Shown here: in pieces, positions 9,069-18,928 of the stretch
Layout: every line of letters starts with the position of its first letter
How positions within the stretch are numbered: position 1 is the first letter of the stretch
From: Nocardioides acrostichi
GTDB lineage: Bacteria; Actinomycetota; Actinomycetes; Propionibacteriales; Nocardioidaceae
Reading direction: 5' to 3'
Length of the DNA: 64,000 nt
Assembly (NCBI RefSeq): GCF_015319165.1
Contig: NZ_JADIVZ010000001.1
Location: forward strand, 434,001 to 498,000
Notes under the pieces: generated by a model
The model's database searches: none
Seen by the model: the letters and a program-made list of their open reading frames with translations, nothing else
Told to the model about the DNA's origin: nothing
Translations under genes and position numbers: made by a program

Positions 9069-10237
9069 GCGCCCCGGCACCCGTCCCGGGGTGCGACGAC
9101 GACCGCCTCGCGCGGGTGGCGCTCTCGTATCTGACCGAACCCGGCAACGTCCGGGTCAACGCCCTCGCGGCCGAGATCGGCTCCGTCACGCTGCTGGAGC
9201 ACCTCGAGGAGAAGCTCGGCCCCGACTCGCTCGACACCCGCTCCCGGCAGGGGGCGCTGCGGCCCGAGCGGGCTCTCGCCGCGGCCGCGAAGCTGGGGCT
9301 GCGCTTCGTGGTGCCCGGCGACGACGAGTGGCCCCCTGCGCTCGACGACCTGGCCCGCGCCGACCACCTCCACGAGAGGGGCGGCGTGCCGCTCGGCCTC
9401 TGGGTGCGTGGCCCGGCCCGGCTCGACGACCTCTGCTCGGGCCCTTCCGTGTCCGTGGTGGGGTCACGATCGGCCACGACCTATGGCACCGACCAGGCCG
9501 CCGGGCTGGCCCACGGAGCGGCCGCCGCCGGCTGCGCCGTCGTGTCGGGTGCGGCGTTCGGCATCGACCAGGCCGCCCACCGAGGCGCCCTCTCGGCTCG
9601 TGGCCGTACCGTCGCGGTGCTCGCCTGCGGCGCCGATCGGGTCTATCCCCAGGCGCATGCCGATCTCATCGGGCATCTGGCCGCCGAGCACGCGGTCGTG
9701 AGCGAGAGCCCGCCAGGTTTCTCACCCACTCGCATCCGCTTCCTCAGCCGAAACCGCCTCATCGCCGGCCTCACACGGGGCACGGTCGTGGTCGAGGCGG
9801 CGTATCGCAGCGGCGCCCTCAACACCGCCAACTGGGCCGGCCGGCTCGGTCGCCCCCTCATGGCGGTCCCCGGGCCCGTCACCAGCTCGCTGTCGGCCGG
9901 CGCACACGAGCTCGTGCGCACGGGGCAGGCCGTGCTGGTCACCCGGCCCGAGCACGTGCTCGAGGTGATCGGCGCGGCCGGCGAGCACCTCGTCGAGGAG
10001 CCGCGCGACCCCGACCGGCCGCGCGACCTGCTGACGCCCCGGCAGCGGCAAGTGCTCGACGCCGTCCCGGTGGTCAGGGCGGCGGCGGCCGACTCCATCG
10101 CCCGCACGGCCGGCATCCGGATCACCGATGTCCGTGGGGCGCTCGACCGGCTCGAGACCGCCGGTCTGGTGGAGCGATGCGGCTCGGCGTGGCGACTCGC
10201 GGCGCGTTCGGCGCAGCAGGAGGTGCTGTCTTCGTAA
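9065..10237 (+). CDS. dprA: DNA processing protein DprA
   Basis: 390-aa single-strand DNA-binding protein that loads RecA onto incoming DNA in transformation. The Rossmann-like core (about 130-300) contains [30 protein letters not shown], the SRNRLIAGL loop and [10 protein letters not shown]-terminal winged-helix domain follows (about 330-390). The N-terminal 120 residues hold a helix-hairpin-like region. GTG 9065 overlaps the yifB stop codon. Its TAA stop (10235-10237) is part of the xerC -10 box. Confidence 0.92.
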   Translation: MSAPAPVPGCDDDRLARVALSYLTEPGNVRVNALAAEIGSVTLLEHLEEKLGPDSLDTRSRQGALRPERALAAAAKLGLRFVVPGDDEWPPALDDLARADHLHERGGVPLGLWVRGPARLDDLCSGPSVSVVGSRSATTYGTDQAAGLAHGAAAAGCAVVSGAAFGIDQAAHRGALSARGRTVAVLACGADRVYPQAHADLIGHLAAEHAVVSESPPGFSPTRIRFLSRNRLIAGLTRGTVVVEAAYRSGALNTANWAGRLGRPLMAVPGPVTSSLSAGAHELVRTGQAVLVTRPEHVLEVIGAAGEHLVEEPRDPDRPRDLLTPRQRQVLDAVPVVRAAAADSIARTAGIRITDVRGALDRLETAGLVERCGSAWRLAARSAQQEVLSS

Positions 10238-10240
10238 CAT
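10235..10240 (+). promoter_or_regulatory. -10 box TAACAT of xerC
   Basis: TAACAT lies 7 nt before the GTG at 10248 and begins with the dprA stop codon TAA. This is the third case in the first 10 kb of a stop codon or gene end doubling as a leaderless -10 box region. Confidence 0.5.
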
Positions 10241-10247
10241 CGGCGAG

Positions 10248-11195
10248 GTGAGCACCCAACCCGGCGACACCGACGACGATCTGTTGCCGGAGTCGATGAC
10301 TCGCGTGCTGGGCGCGTGGGAGCGACACCTGGCCGTCGAGCGCGACCTCTCTGCGCATACGGTGCGCGCCTACGTCGGCGATGTGGCCGGGCTGCTCGAG
10401 CACGCCAGGAGACTCGGTCTCGCCGGCGTCGAGGGGCTCGACCTGCGGGTGCTGCGCAGCTGGCTGGCCCGCCAGCAGTCCTCGGGTCGCAGTCGCACGA
10501 CCCTGGCACGGCGGGCCACGGCGGTGCGCACCTTCACGGCCTGGCTGGCACGCAGCGGCCAGGTGCCGCTCGATGTCGGGTCGTCGCTGGCCAGCCCCCG
10601 CCCGCATCGGGTGCTGCCCGCAGTGCTGCGCCGCGACGAGGCCGAGGATCTGGTGCGCGCGGCGGCCGAGCGGGCCGACGACGGTAGCGCGGCGGGGCTG
10701 CGTGACGTGGCCGTGCTGGAACTGCTCTACGCGACCGGCATCCGGGTCGGGGAGCTGTGCGGTCTCGACGTCGATGACCTCGACGCCGAGAGACGCGTCG
10801 TCCGAGTCTTGGGCAAGGGGCGCAAGGAGCGCTCCGCACCGTACGGCGCTCCGGCAGCGGCTGCGCTGGATGCTTGGTTGGCCGGCGGGCGGCCCTCGCT
10901 GGTGACGGCGGAGTCCGGGCCTGCGCTCTTCCTGGGCGTCCGAGGAGGACGCGTCGACCAGCGGGCCGTGCGCTCGATGGTGCACCGCCGCATCGCCGAC
11001 GTGCCCGGTGCGCCCGACATCGGTCCGCACGGGCTGCGCCACACCGCCGCGACCCACCTGCTCGAAGGGGGAGCCGACCTGCGCGCGGTTCAGGAGTTGC
11101 TCGGCCACGCGTCACTGGCCACCACGCAGCGCTACACGCACGTGAGCACCGACCGGCTGCGCCGCGCGTACCGGCAGGCCCATCCGCGGGCGTGA
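10248..11195 (+). CDS. xerC: Tyrosine recombinase XerC
   Basis: 315-aa tyrosine recombinase; with XerD it resolves chromosome dimers at dif. The N-terminal SAM-like core-binding domain (about 20-105) includes [10 protein letters not shown]. The catalytic domain has Arg166 in ATGIRVGEL, the lysine in [37 protein letters not shown] and nucleophile Tyr296. GTG 10248 follows the TAACAT box and is preferred over starts inside dprA. Position after yifB-dprA matches other actinobacteria, which favours XerC over a phage integrase. Confidence 0.9.
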   Translation: MSTQPGDTDDDLLPESMTRVLGAWERHLAVERDLSAHTVRAYVGDVAGLLEHARRLGLAGVEGLDLRVLRSWLARQQSSGRSRTTLARRATAVRTFTAWLARSGQVPLDVGSSLASPRPHRVLPAVLRRDEAEDLVRAAAERADDGSAAGLRDVAVLELLYATGIRVGELCGLDVDDLDAERRVVRVLGKGRKERSAPYGAPAAAALDAWLAGGRPSLVTAESGPALFLGVRGGRVDQRAVRSMVHRRIADVPGAPDIGPHGLRHTAATHLLEGGADLRAVQELLGHASLATTQRYTHVSTDRLRRAYRQAHPRA

Positions 11196-11246
11196 GCGCC
11201 GGCGTCCCTCGGCCGGTACTCGGCTCAGAGTCGGTTGAGCATCGGC

Positions 11247-11840
11247 TCAGGTCAGGCCCGCGACCCTCAGCAGCAGGGCGTAGCCGTTCTCGGCGGGGCG
11301 CCAGGATGCAGGGATCGGTGCGATCGGGCGACCCGAGGAGACCGGTAGGTCACGCCACAAGGGCAGCAGCCGGACCGGACCCGCGCCCACCAGTCGGAGC
11401 GGATCGAGATAGGTCTCGCCGTCGATCCAACCCCAGTGCAGGCAGGCGCGGGGGAGGCAGTGCGACGGTGCCGCCTCGAGGGTGCCCAGGCGAGCACCCG
11501 CCGTCACGACCTCGCCCACCGACACCGACGCCGCGACCGGCTCGTAGGTGGTGCGGGTGCCGTCGGCGTGCCCGACCACCACGACGCCGCGCCCGGCCAG
11601 CGCTCCCGCGAAACGCACCGTTCCGGGCAGCGCCGACAGCACGGGCTGCCCCGGCCGGCCGAGCAGGTCGACACCTCGGTGCCCGGCCCCGTAGGGCGAG
11701 TCCGGCGGGTCGAAGGTTCGCTCGACGACGGGGGTGGGGCGCAGCGGCCACCGCCCGACCGGGTCGGTGGCAGCCGCCGAGGACGACGGCGTGAGCAGAA
11801 GGAAGACGACGACGGCCAGACAGCGCAGGGCGAGGGTCAT
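11247..11840 (-). CDS. Secreted M23 family metallopeptidase
   Basis: 197-aa exported protein with a Sec signal peptide (about residues 1-24, cleavage near SSAAATD) and an M23/LysM-type peptidase domain. The zinc motif GHRGVDLLG is intact. The second motif, usually HxH, reads ACLHWGW, so the first His is replaced by Cys; a second Cys precedes it in [12 protein letters not shown] and the two may form a disulfide. Such proteins cut peptidoglycan cross-links or act as cofactors for amidases. Convergent with xerC and divergent from rpsB, as in related actinobacteria. Confidence 0.85.
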   Translation of the reverse strand: MTLALRCLAVVVFLLLTPSSSAAATDPVGRWPLRPTPVVERTFDPPDSPYGAGHRGVDLLGRPGQPVLSALPGTVRFAGALAGRGVVVVGHADGTRTTYEPVAASVSVGEVVTAGARLGTLEAAPSHCLPRACLHWGWIDGETYLDPLRLVGAGPVRLLPLWRDLPVSSGRPIAPIPASWRPAENGYALLLRVAGLT

Positions 11841-12275
11841 GGGCGCCAGCCTGGGCCAGGCGCAGCCGGTCGAGCCGACGGCCGATGCGCCCCTGTGGAG
11901 AAGCGGATACCGAAGACCACCTGTGGAGCGGCAGTGTCGACGTGCGCGGAGATTCGCCCGCCCCACGGCGAGGGCGTAGGATCGCCGAGGCAACCCGCGA
12001 GGGTTGACTTCGCACGTCCGCAGACCGCGACGCGCCGCTCTCCTGGGCGGGGCGACCACCCGTGGGCGACGACCTCGGAGTCCCGGAGCCGCCAGGCGCC
12101 GGGTGGGGCCGCGCGCAGACGTCAGGGCGAGCCGACGCCGTCGGTGAGCGACAACGAGAAAACACCTACCACCAGGCACCGGAGTCCCGGTGCGTCCTGG
12201 CCCGCGTGCGGGCTGACCAGAGAGTCGACAAGGGCGCACAGACGGCGGCGCGGGCCACACAGGAGAAGAACCATC
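11841..12275 (+). other. 435-bp region between the M23 peptidase and rpsB: promoter and long rpsB leader
   Basis: No convincing gene. A TAGGAT hexamer at 11977-11982 is the best -10 candidate for rpsB and would give a leader of about 290 nt. The leader holds a perfect GCACCGG-AGTC-CCGGTGC hairpin at 12176-12193, about 80 nt before the rpsB start. The divergent M23 promoter should lie at the left edge. A long untranslated leader with a hairpin could serve feedback control by S2, but no known leader family was matched. Confidence 0.45.
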
Positions 12276-13196
12276 ATGGCAGTCGTGACCATGCGCCAGC
12301 TCCTCGAGAGCGGCGTCCACTTCGGACACCAGACCCGTCGCTGGAACCCGAAGATGAAGCGCTTCATCATGACCGAGCGCAACGGCATCTACATCATCGA
12401 CCTGCAGCAGTCGCTGAGCTACATCGACCGCTCGTACGCGTTCATCAAGGAGACCGTCGCCAAGGGCGGCACCGTGATGTTCGTCGGCACCAAGAAGCAG
12501 GCCCAGGAGGCCATCTCCGAGCAGGCCACGCGCGTCGGCATGCCCTACGTCAACCAGCGTTGGCTGGGCGGCATGCTCACCAACTTCTCCACGGTGCACC
12601 AGCGGATCAACCGCCTCAAGGAGCTCGACGAGATCGACTTCGACGACGTGGCCGGCTCCGGCCGCACGAAGAAGGAGCTCCTCGGCATGAAGCGGGAGCG
12701 CGACAAACTCGACAAGACCCTCGGCGGCATCCGCGAGATGTCGAAGGTTCCCTCCGCGGTGTGGATCGTCGACACCAAGAAGGAGCACCTGGCGGTCGAG
12801 GAGGCCCGCAAGCTGCGGATCCCGATCATCGGCATCCTCGACACCAACTGCGACCCCGACGAGGTCGACTTCCCGATCCCGGGCAACGACGACGCCATCC
12901 GCGCCGTCACGCTGCTGACCCGCGTCATCGCCGACGCCGTCGCCGAGGGCCTCATCGCCCGCTCCGGTGGTAACGCCGAGGCCGGCAAGGGCACCGAGGA
13001 GCCGCTGGCCGAGTGGGAGCGCGAGCTGCTCACCGGTGAGGCCGAGCAGGCCGCCGAGACCGCCACCGCGGCCGACGGCGAGGCTGCCTCCGAGGCCACC
13101 GGCGCCGGCACCGAGGGCGCAGCTGCCACCGAGGTCGCCGAGGCCGCTGCCGAGGCCCCCGCGGAGGCGCCCGCCTCCGACGAGGCCAAGGCCTGA
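12276..13196 (+). CDS. rpsB: 30S ribosomal protein S2
   Basis: 306-aa S2, beginning [19 protein letters not shown], with the conserved [31 protein letters not shown] and [25 protein letters not shown] segments. S2 binds the 30S head-body junction and is needed for mRNA binding. The last 60 residues are an Ala/Glu/Thr-rich acidic tail not found in shorter S2 proteins but common in actinobacteria. AGGAG at 12261-12265 precedes the ATG. Cotranscribed with tsf 40 bp downstream. Confidence 0.97.
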   Translation: MAVVTMRQLLESGVHFGHQTRRWNPKMKRFIMTERNGIYIIDLQQSLSYIDRSYAFIKETVAKGGTVMFVGTKKQAQEAISEQATRVGMPYVNQRWLGGMLTNFSTVHQRINRLKELDEIDFDDVAGSGRTKKELLGMKRERDKLDKTLGGIREMSKVPSAVWIVDTKKEHLAVEEARKLRIPIIGILDTNCDPDEVDFPIPGNDDAIRAVTLLTRVIADAVAEGLIARSGGNAEAGKGTEEPLAEWERELLTGEAEQAAETATAADGEAASEATGAGTEGAAATEVAEAAAEAPAEAPASDEAKA

Positions 13197-13236
13197 GCCC
13201 CCATCCACTCAACGACCCGAGGACGAGACACACAGC

Positions 13237-14049
13237 ATGGCTAACTTCAGCGCGGCCGACGTCAAGAAGCTCCGTGAGCTGACCCAGGCCGGGATGATGG
13301 ACTGCAAGAAGGCGCTCGACGAGAGCGACGGCGACTTCGACAAGGCCGTCGAGCTGCTCCGCGTCAAGGGCGCCGCCAAGGCCGCCAAGCGCGGCGCAGA
13401 GCGCGAGGCCTCCGCCGGCCTGGTTGCCACCTCCGGCGGCGCGCTGGTCGAGCTCAAGTGCGAGACCGACTTCGTCGCCAAGGGAGACGACTTCGTCGCC
13501 GTCGCCCAGAAGATCGCCGACGCCGCCAACGCGGCGAAGGCGGGCGACGTCGAGGCGCTCAAGGCGGTCGAGCTCGACGGCAAGACCGTGGGCGAGGTCG
13601 TCGAGAACCTCGCCATCACCATCGGCGAGAAGATCGAGCTCGGCCAGGTCGTCTTCTTCGAGGGCACCGTGGTCGCCTACATGCACAAGCGCGCGGCCGA
13701 CCTGCCGCCCGCCGTCGGCGTGCTGGTGGCCTACGAGGGCGACGAGGAGGCGGCCCGCGGCGCCGCGATGCAGATCGCGGCCATGCGCCCGCAGTACCTC
13801 ACCCGCGACGAGGTTCCGGCCGACGTCGTCGAGTCCGAGCGCAGCATCGCCGAGCAGAAGTCGCGCGAGGAGGGCAAGCCCGAGCAGGCGATCGCCAAGA
13901 TCACCGAGGGCCGCCTGGGCGGCTTCTTCAAGGAGGTCGTGCTGCTCGAGCAGCCGTCGGTCACCGAGAACAAGAAGTCCGTCAAGCAGGTGCTCGACGC
14001 CGCCGGCACCACCGTGTCGCGCTTCGCGCGCTTCGAGGTCGGCGCCTGA
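13237..14049 (+). CDS. tsf: Elongation factor Ts
   Basis: 270-aa nucleotide exchange factor for EF-Tu. It starts [20 protein letters not shown], then [22 protein letters not shown] (UBA-like domain, about 1-55), the contact motif [15 protein letters not shown], and the dimerisation core ending FARFEVGA. Forms the conserved rpsB-tsf operon. A strong hairpin follows within 25 nt of the stop. Confidence 0.97.
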   Translation: MANFSAADVKKLRELTQAGMMDCKKALDESDGDFDKAVELLRVKGAAKAAKRGAEREASAGLVATSGGALVELKCETDFVAKGDDFVAVAQKIADAANAAKAGDVEALKAVELDGKTVGEVVENLAITIGEKIELGQVVFFEGTVVAYMHKRAADLPPAVGVLVAYEGDEEAARGAAMQIAAMRPQYLTRDEVPADVVESERSIAEQKSREEGKPEQAIAKITEGRLGGFFKEVVLLEQPSVTENKKSVKQVLDAAGTTVSRFARFEVGA

Positions 14050-14072
14050 GCGCAGCATCCACTGCCGACACC

Positions 14073-14111
14073 ACAGCGGCGCCGGAACCCGTCGGGGTCC
14101 GGCGCCGCTGT
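14073..14111 (+). terminator. Hairpin terminator after tsf
   Basis: A 14-bp perfect inverted repeat (14073-14086 with 14098-14111, left arm ACAGCGGCGCCGGA) around an 11-nt loop that can pair further. There is no T tract. It separates rpsB-tsf from pyrH and is probably the operon terminator, as such GC-rich stems without a T tract are common in actinobacteria. Confidence 0.65.
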
Positions 14112-14218
14112 CGTCGTCGAGGGTCGGTCCGCCTGGGTCTGTCGGCGTCGGTGGGCGGCGGTACCCTGCGGTGGGCGACCGACCGTCGTCTCAGACCACC
14201 CGTCGAGGAAGGATGCGA

Positions 14219-14929
14219 GTGACCCACTACCAGCGCGTGCTGCTCAAGCTCTCCGGTGAGGTGTTCGGTGGTGGCCAGGTCGGCGTCGACCCCGACGTCG
14301 TGCAGAAGATCGCGCGAGACGTCGCCGAGGTCGCACGCAGCGGGGTCCAGGTCGCCGTCGTCACCGGCGGGGGCAACTTCTTCCGCGGTGCCGAGCTCCA
14401 GCAGCGCGGCATGGATCGCGTGCGTGCCGACTACATGGGCATGCTCGGCATCGTCATGAACTGCCTCGCGCTCCAGGACTTCCTCGAGAAGATGGACGTC
14501 GAGACCCGCGTGCAGACCGCCATCACGATGGGGCAGGTGGCCGAGCCGTACATCCCGCGGCGCGCCATCCGGCACATGGAGAAGGGCCGCGTCGTCATCT
14601 TCGGTGCCGGCATGGGCATGCCCTTCTTCTCCACCGACACCGTCGCGGTGCAGCGGGCCCTGGAGAGCAAGTGCGAGGTCGTCCTGGTCGCCAAGAGCGG
14701 CGTCGACGGCGTCTACTCCGCTGACCCGAAGAAGGATCCGAGCGCCACCAAATACGACGACCTCACCTACGACGAGGCGATCGGCAAGGGGCTGGCGATC
14801 ATGGACCAGACGGCCTTCACGCTGTGCAGCGAGAACCGGATGCCCATGATCGTGTTCGGGCTCGACACCGAGGGCAACGTGCTGCGCGCCGTCCAGGGTG
14901 AGAAGATCGGCACGCTCGTGCACCCCTGA
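14219..14929 (+). CDS. pyrH: UMP kinase
   Basis: 236-aa hexameric bacterial UMP kinase, making UDP from UMP and ATP. Amino-acid kinase fold with [26 protein letters not shown], the [13 protein letters not shown] segment, [16 protein letters not shown] and [19 protein letters not shown] 14219 is chosen because AGGAAGG (14206-14212) is spaced 6 nt from it; the ATG at 14213 would abut that ribosome-binding site. A TACCCT hexamer at 14162-14167 may be its promoter. Followed by frr, the usual neighbour. Confidence 0.95.
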   Translation: MTHYQRVLLKLSGEVFGGGQVGVDPDVVQKIARDVAEVARSGVQVAVVTGGGNFFRGAELQQRGMDRVRADYMGMLGIVMNCLALQDFLEKMDVETRVQTAITMGQVAEPYIPRRAIRHMEKGRVVIFGAGMGMPFFSTDTVAVQRALESKCEVVLVAKSGVDGVYSADPKKDPSATKYDDLTYDEAIGKGLAIMDQTAFTLCSENRMPMIVFGLDTEGNVLRAVQGEKIGTLVHP

Positions 14930-15000
14930 ACAGGATCCGACCCGCACCCGAGCCGCTAGCACCATCCACCGTCGAAGCCAGAAACCGAGGCACCAGGCAG

Positions 15001-15558
15001 ATGATCAACGACATCCTGAACGAGGCCGACTCCAAGATGGACAAGTCGGTCGAGTCGACGCGCGAGGAGTTCGCGGCGATCCGGGCCGGGCGGGCGCATC
15101 CCAGCATGTTCAACAAGATCCTGGTCGACTACTACGGCTCGCCCACGCCGCTCCAGCAGCTCGCGTCGTTCACCGCTCCCGAGGCCCGCATCATCTTGGT
15201 CTCGCCGTACGACCAGGGCGCGATGAAGAACATCGAGAAGGCCATCCGCGACTCCGACCTCGGCGTGAACCCCGCCGACGACGGCAAGGTCATCCGCTGC
15301 GTGTTCCCCGAGCTCACCGAGGAGCGACGCAAGGAGTACATCAAGGTCGCCAAGACCAAGGCCGAGGACGGCCGCGTCGCCGTCCGCAACCTGCGGCGCA
15401 CCGCCAAGCAGGGCCTGGAGAAGCTCGACAAGGACGGCGAGGTCGGGCAGGACGACGTCGTGGGCGCCGAGAAGCGTCTCGACTCGATCACCAAGAAGCA
15501 CACCGACGCGATCGACGAGATGCTCAAGAACAAGGAGGCCGAGCTGCTCGAGGTCTGA
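15001..15558 (+). CDS. frr: Ribosome recycling factor
   Basis: 185-aa RRF, which with EF-G splits post-termination ribosomes. The full-length family pattern is present: MINDILNEADSKMDKSVEST, IRAGRAHPSMFNKI, the YYGSPTPLQQLASF hinge, ALR-type ERRKEYIKVAK and the C-terminal helix ITKKHTDAIDEMLKNKEAEL. Lies 71 bp after pyrH and 22 bp before cdsA. Confidence 0.97.
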   Translation: MINDILNEADSKMDKSVESTREEFAAIRAGRAHPSMFNKILVDYYGSPTPLQQLASFTAPEARIILVSPYDQGAMKNIEKAIRDSDLGVNPADDGKVIRCVFPELTEERRKEYIKVAKTKAEDGRVAVRNLRRTAKQGLEKLDKDGEVGQDDVVGAEKRLDSITKKHTDAIDEMLKNKEAELLEV

Positions 15559-15580
15559 CCCCAGGCCCCCCAGCTCGCTC

Positions 15581-16489
15581 ATGACCGCCCCCACCCCCAC
15601 CGGGCAGCCCGCGTCCGACCCGACCCCTCCTGCCAAGGACCACGGCCGCGCAGGGCGAGACCTCAAGGCGGCTTTCGCGTCTGCCTTCGTGCTCCTCGGC
15701 GCGATCGCTGCGTCCCTGCTGTTCTTCAAGGCCCTGTTCATGCTCATCGTGGCCGCCGCCGTGGTGGTGGCCGTGTGGGAGCTGGCCCAGGGCTTTGGCG
15801 CGAAGGGCATCGATCTGCCCGAGGAGCCGCTGATGCTCGGCGGCGTGGTGATGGTCGTGGTGGCCTTCACCTTCGGCACCGACGCTCTCGTCACGGCCAC
15901 CGCCGTCACAGGTCTGGTCACCATGCTGTGGCTCCTGCGTCGCGGCATCGACGGCTACGTCGCCAACGCCAGCGCGGCGCTGTTCACCCTCGTCTACGTG
16001 CCCTTCCTCGGCTCGTTCGTGGCGCTGATGCTGCGCGAGGGCGGCCGCTCCGGCGGGGGCCTCGACGACGACGGTGTGCGCGGCATCGTCGTGTTCATCC
16101 TCGTCACCATCGCCTCCGACATCGGCGGCTACACCGCCGGTGTGCTGTTCGGGCGGCACCCGATGGCCCCGGTGATCTCGCCGAAGAAGTCGTGGGAGGG
16201 TTTTGCCGGCTCGGCCGTCTTCACCGTGGCGGCGGGTGTCGCGCTGGTGGTGCTGCTGCTCGACGGACGCTGGTGGGTCGGCGTCGCGCTCGGGCTCATC
16301 GCCGTGGTGATGGCGACGCTGGGCGACCTGTGCGAGTCGGTCATGAAGCGCGACCTGGGCATCAAGGACATGAGCCAGGTGATCCCCGGTCACGGCGGCC
16401 TCATGGACCGCCTGGACTCCCTGCTCGCCACCATCGCCCCCATCTGGCTCCTGCTGCACCACCTGGTCTTCCACACCGCGGGTCGCTGA
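15581..16489 (+). CDS. cdsA: Phosphatidate cytidylyltransferase (CDP-diglyceride synthase)
   Basis: 302-aa integral membrane enzyme making CDP-diacylglycerol from phosphatidate and CTP, the branch point for phosphatidylinositol, phosphatidylglycerol and cardiolipin. A Pro-rich cytoplasmic N-terminus of about 30 residues precedes roughly eight membrane spans. The CDS signature is complete near the C-terminus: SVMKRDLGIKDMSQ followed by IPGHGGLMDRLDS. Position after frr and before rlmN is standard for actinobacteria. Confidence 0.94.
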   Translation: MTAPTPTGQPASDPTPPAKDHGRAGRDLKAAFASAFVLLGAIAASLLFFKALFMLIVAAAVVVAVWELAQGFGAKGIDLPEEPLMLGGVVMVVVAFTFGTDALVTATAVTGLVTMLWLLRRGIDGYVANASAALFTLVYVPFLGSFVALMLREGGRSGGGLDDDGVRGIVVFILVTIASDIGGYTAGVLFGRHPMAPVISPKKSWEGFAGSAVFTVAAGVALVVLLLDGRWWVGVALGLIAVVMATLGDLCESVMKRDLGIKDMSQVIPGHGGLMDRLDSLLATIAPIWLLLHHLVFHTAGR

Positions 16490-16556
16490 CCACCGGCTCC
16501 GGCGCTCTCCGCGCGCCGTGGGCCCCCGCGCGGCGCCAGGTGCGAGACTCGGCGCC

Positions 16557-17051
16557 ATGGACGAGACCGAGCGGCACGACGTCGGGCCGGCGATCGACGC
16601 CGAGGGTCCGTCGTCCGACGACCCGGCACGGCCGACCGCCGGACCGGACGCCGAGACCGACGCCGAGACCGACGCCGAGACCGACCCCGAGACCGACCCC
16701 GAGACCGCACCGACGCGATGGTGGCGTCGCGACCACCCGGTCTTCACGCGTCTCGCCGGCTTCTTCGCGGGACTCGTCTACGTGCTCGTGGTGCCCTCGG
16801 CCTACGCGGCCGTCCTGGTCGCGATCTTCGGCGTGGGGGGCGTCGGCGAGGACGGCGCCTCGCCCTCGACCGATCGAGCCAGTGAGCTGTTCCCGTTCGT
16901 GCTCGTCGCCCTCGCGCTGCCGATCGCGCTGCTCGTGCCGCAACGCACCCGCACGTTCGGCACGTACATGTGCCTCGGCGTGGTCTCGACCGCCGTCGTC
17001 GTGCTGGGTGTCGCGGCCCTCGTGATCTGGATCCTGCTCGCCATCGGCTGA
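16557..17051 (+). CDS. Small membrane protein with acidic repeat region
   Basis: 164-aa hypothetical protein. Residues 1-60 are hydrophilic and acidic and include five near-identical four-residue repeats of the type DAET/DPET. About three membrane spans follow (roughly residues 66-90, 110-126 and 138-162). ATG 16557 is preferred; a GAGACT hexamer 7 nt upstream could drive a leaderless transcript. It sits between cdsA and rlmN on the same strand. No family recognised and no function proposed. Confidence 0.75.
   Translation: MDETERHDVGPAIDAEGPSSDDPARPTAGPDAETDAETDAETDPETDPETAPTRWWRRDHPVFTRLAGFFAGLVYVLVVPSAYAAVLVAIFGVGGVGEDGASPSTDRASELFPFVLVALALPIALLVPQRTRTFGTYMCLGVVSTAVVVLGVAALVIWILLAIG
16647..16706 (+). 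repeat. 12-bp coding tandem repeat, five units
   Basis: Three copies of GACGCCGAGACC followed by two copies of GACCCCGAGACC, in frame in the small membrane protein gene. Exact units suggest recent slippage, so copy number may vary among strains. Confidence 0.9.
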
Positions 17052-17094
17052 CGGTGGTTCGTCGCCTCGTGCCGGCCGGTGCGAGGATGGAGCG

Positions 17095-18228
17095 ATGTCC
17101 GAGCACGAGCCGATCAAGACCCTCCCTTTGGTGATGGAGGAACCGCGCGGACGCCGCAAGCCGCCGCGCCATCTGGCCGACCTCACGCTCGCCGAGCGCA
17201 CCGAGCTGCTGGTCGAACACGGCTTGCCTGGGTTCCGCGCCAAGCAGCTCTCGAACCACTACTTCTCCCGGCTCGTCGACGACCCCGAGCAGATGACCGA
17301 CCTCCCGGCCGGGCAGCGCGCCGAGCTCGTCGAGGCGCTGCTGCCCTCGCTCATGACACCGCTGAAGGTCAGCGAGGCCGACCGCGGCACCACGGTCAAG
17401 ACGCTGTGGCGGCTCTTCGACGGTGCGCTGGTGGAGTCGGTGCTGATGCGCTACCCCGACCGCGCCACGATGTGCGTCTCGAGCCAGGCCGGCTGCGGCA
17501 TGGCCTGCCCGTTCTGCGCCACCGGCGCCGGTGGTCTCCAGCGCAACATGAGCACCGCCGAGATCGTCGAGCAGGTGCTCGTGGGAGCCCGTTCGCTCAC
17601 CCGCGGCGAGGTGCCCGGCGGGCCCACCCGCGTCTCGAACGTGGTGTTCATGGGCATGGGTGAGCCCCTCGCCAACTACAAGGCGCTGATGGGTGCCGTG
17701 CGTCGTCTGACGGCGCCGGCTCCGGAGGGTCTCGGCATGTCCGCCCGCGGAGTCACCGTCTCCACCGTCGGGCTGGTGCCGCGTATGAGGCAGCTGGCCG
17801 ACGAGGGCATTCCCGTGACCCTGGCCCTGAGCCTGCACGCACCCGACGACGAGCTGCGCAACGACCTCGTGCCGATCAACACGCGGTTCAGCGTCGCCGA
17901 GACGGTGGAGGCGGCGTTCGCCTACGCCGAGGCGACCAAGCGCCGGGTGTCGATCGAGTACGCCATGATGCGCGGCATCAACGACCAGGCCTGGCGTGCC
18001 GACCTGCTCGCCGACGTGCTGTACGCCGTCGGTGCCGACTGGGGCTGGGTGCACGTGAACCTCATCCCGCTCAACGAGATCCCCGGTTCGCGCTTCACCC
18101 GCTCCCACGACGCCGACATGGACGAGTTCGTGCGCCGGCTCGAGGCCCGCGGCATCCCCACCACCATCCGCGACACCCGCGGTTCCGAGATCGATGCCGC
18201 CTGCGGCCAGCTCGCGGCCACCGAGTAG
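17095..18228 (+). CDS. rlmN: Dual-specificity 23S rRNA/tRNA methyltransferase RlmN
   Basis: 377-aa radical SAM enzyme that methylates C2 of A2503 in 23S rRNA and of A37 in some tRNAs. The iron-sulfur cluster motif is GCGMACPFC (Cys134, Cys138, Cys141), followed by [13 protein letters not shown] and the [15 protein letters not shown] segment; the C-terminal AACGQL contains the Cys that forms the methylated intermediate. ATG 17095 has GGAG and also a GAGGAT hexamer just upstream. It ends at a repeat-rich convergent terminator. Confidence 0.95.
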   Translation: MSEHEPIKTLPLVMEEPRGRRKPPRHLADLTLAERTELLVEHGLPGFRAKQLSNHYFSRLVDDPEQMTDLPAGQRAELVEALLPSLMTPLKVSEADRGTTVKTLWRLFDGALVESVLMRYPDRATMCVSSQAGCGMACPFCATGAGGLQRNMSTAEIVEQVLVGARSLTRGEVPGGPTRVSNVVFMGMGEPLANYKALMGAVRRLTAPAPEGLGMSARGVTVSTVGLVPRMRQLADEGIPVTLALSLHAPDDELRNDLVPINTRFSVAETVEAAFAYAEATKRRVSIEYAMMRGINDQAWRADLLADVLYAVGADWGWVHVNLIPLNEIPGSRFTRSHDADMDEFVRRLEARGIPTTIRDTRGSEIDAACGQLAATE

Positions 18229-18232
18229 TCGC

Positions 18233-18322
18233 TGACCCGTCACGAGTTTTCACGTGACCTGCCTCTAGTTTTGACGGTTGTCAAAACTAGAGGCAGGTCA
18301 GTTGAAAACTGGTGGCAGGTCA
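18233..18322. repeat. 22-bp repeat array A (family 1), two units forward and two inverted
   Basis: Four 22-bp units, 18233-18254 and 18255-18276 on the plus strand and 18279-18300 and 18301-18322 on the minus strand, meeting head to head. Each begins TGACC and carries AGTTTT at positions 13-18. The first unit starts 4 nt after the rlmN stop. The outermost minus-strand unit begins with the TGA that is the stop codon of the convergent gene. Arrays B, C and D belong to the same family. Confidence 0.85.
18256..18299. terminator. Bidirectional terminator between rlmN and paiB
   Basis: Perfect 20-bp inverted repeat (18256-18275 with 18280-18299) around the loop GGTT. Each arm contains AGTTTT/AAAACT, so transcripts from either side end with a short U run. 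It is made from the two central repeat units of array A. Confidence 0.75.
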
Positions 18323-18928
18323 GCGCATCCGATGGGCGACCTCGGCATCGCGTGAGCGCCCGGTGGTGAGCAGCCCCTCGACGACGCCGGCGCGGTCGGC
18401 GTCCGACCTGTTCTGGCTGAGCTTCGCCTTGCCGGTGAACGACGCGACCACCATCTCGATGCCGACGATGGCCCGGAGTTGCTGGGCTATGAACTCGGCC
18501 GGGGCATCGGAGACGGCCCAGGGTTCGTCGCGCTCCGACTCGTTGAGGTCAGTGAGGTCAGCGACCTGCTCGCCGAGCCAGCCGGCGTCCTGGTGCACCG
18601 TGATGCGGCCGCGCAGTTGGACAGCCGAGTAGTTCCAGGTCGGCACGACCCGTCCGTGCTCCCGCTTGGAGGCGTAGAAGCTGGGGGAGAGGTACGCCTC
18701 AGCACCCGTGACGACCAGCAGCGCGGGGGAGTCGTCGGCGATCGTGCGCCAGTGCGGATTGGCGATCGCCATGTGCAGGCGAACCCTGTCGCCCTCCCAG
18801 AGAAGCGGCAGACGCGTGGCCGTCGGGAACCCGTCGGTGCCGACGGTGATGAGCTCCCCGGCACCGACCTCCGCGACCAGGGCGCGCGCGTCGTCGGGCG
18901 GGATCTCGTTGGGTCGGGGCACGTACAC
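18320..18928 (-). CDS. PaiB-like FMN-binding protein
   Basis: 202-aa protein of the PaiB/PAI2 family (FMN-binding split barrel). It opens VYVPRPNEIPPDDARALV and has ITVGTDGFPTATRLPLLW, LHMAIANPHWR, YLSPSFYASKREHGRVVPTW and a C-terminal IVGIEMVVASFTGKAKLSQN, all typical. Bacillus PaiB with the acetyltransferase PaiA was linked to control of sporulation and degradative enzymes; PaiA acetylates polyamines. Here it is divergent from a GNAT gene, an arrangement that recalls paiAB. GTG 18928 is the start. Its stop codon lies within a repeat unit. Confidence 0.88.
   Translation of the reverse strand: MYVPRPNEIPPDDARALVAEVGAGELITVGTDGFPTATRLPLLWEGDRVRLHMAIANPHWRTIADDSPALLVVTGAEAYLSPSFYASKREHGRVVPTWNYSAVQLRGRITVHQDAGWLGEQVADLTDLNESERDEPWAVSDAPAEFIAQQLRAIVGIEMVVASFTGKAKLSQNRSDADRAGVVEGLLTTGRSRDAEVAHRMR

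Noticed and set aside
10248..11195. xerC considered as a phage integrase marking an integrated element
   Set aside because: Length, motifs and its place after yifB-dprA match chromosomal XerC; no other phage genes or att repeats are nearby.
11247..13208. 653-codon minus-strand frame covering rpsB and the M23 peptidase
   Set aside because: Only the C-terminal 197 codons encode a recognisable exported peptidase; the remainder is antisense to rpsB and its leader.
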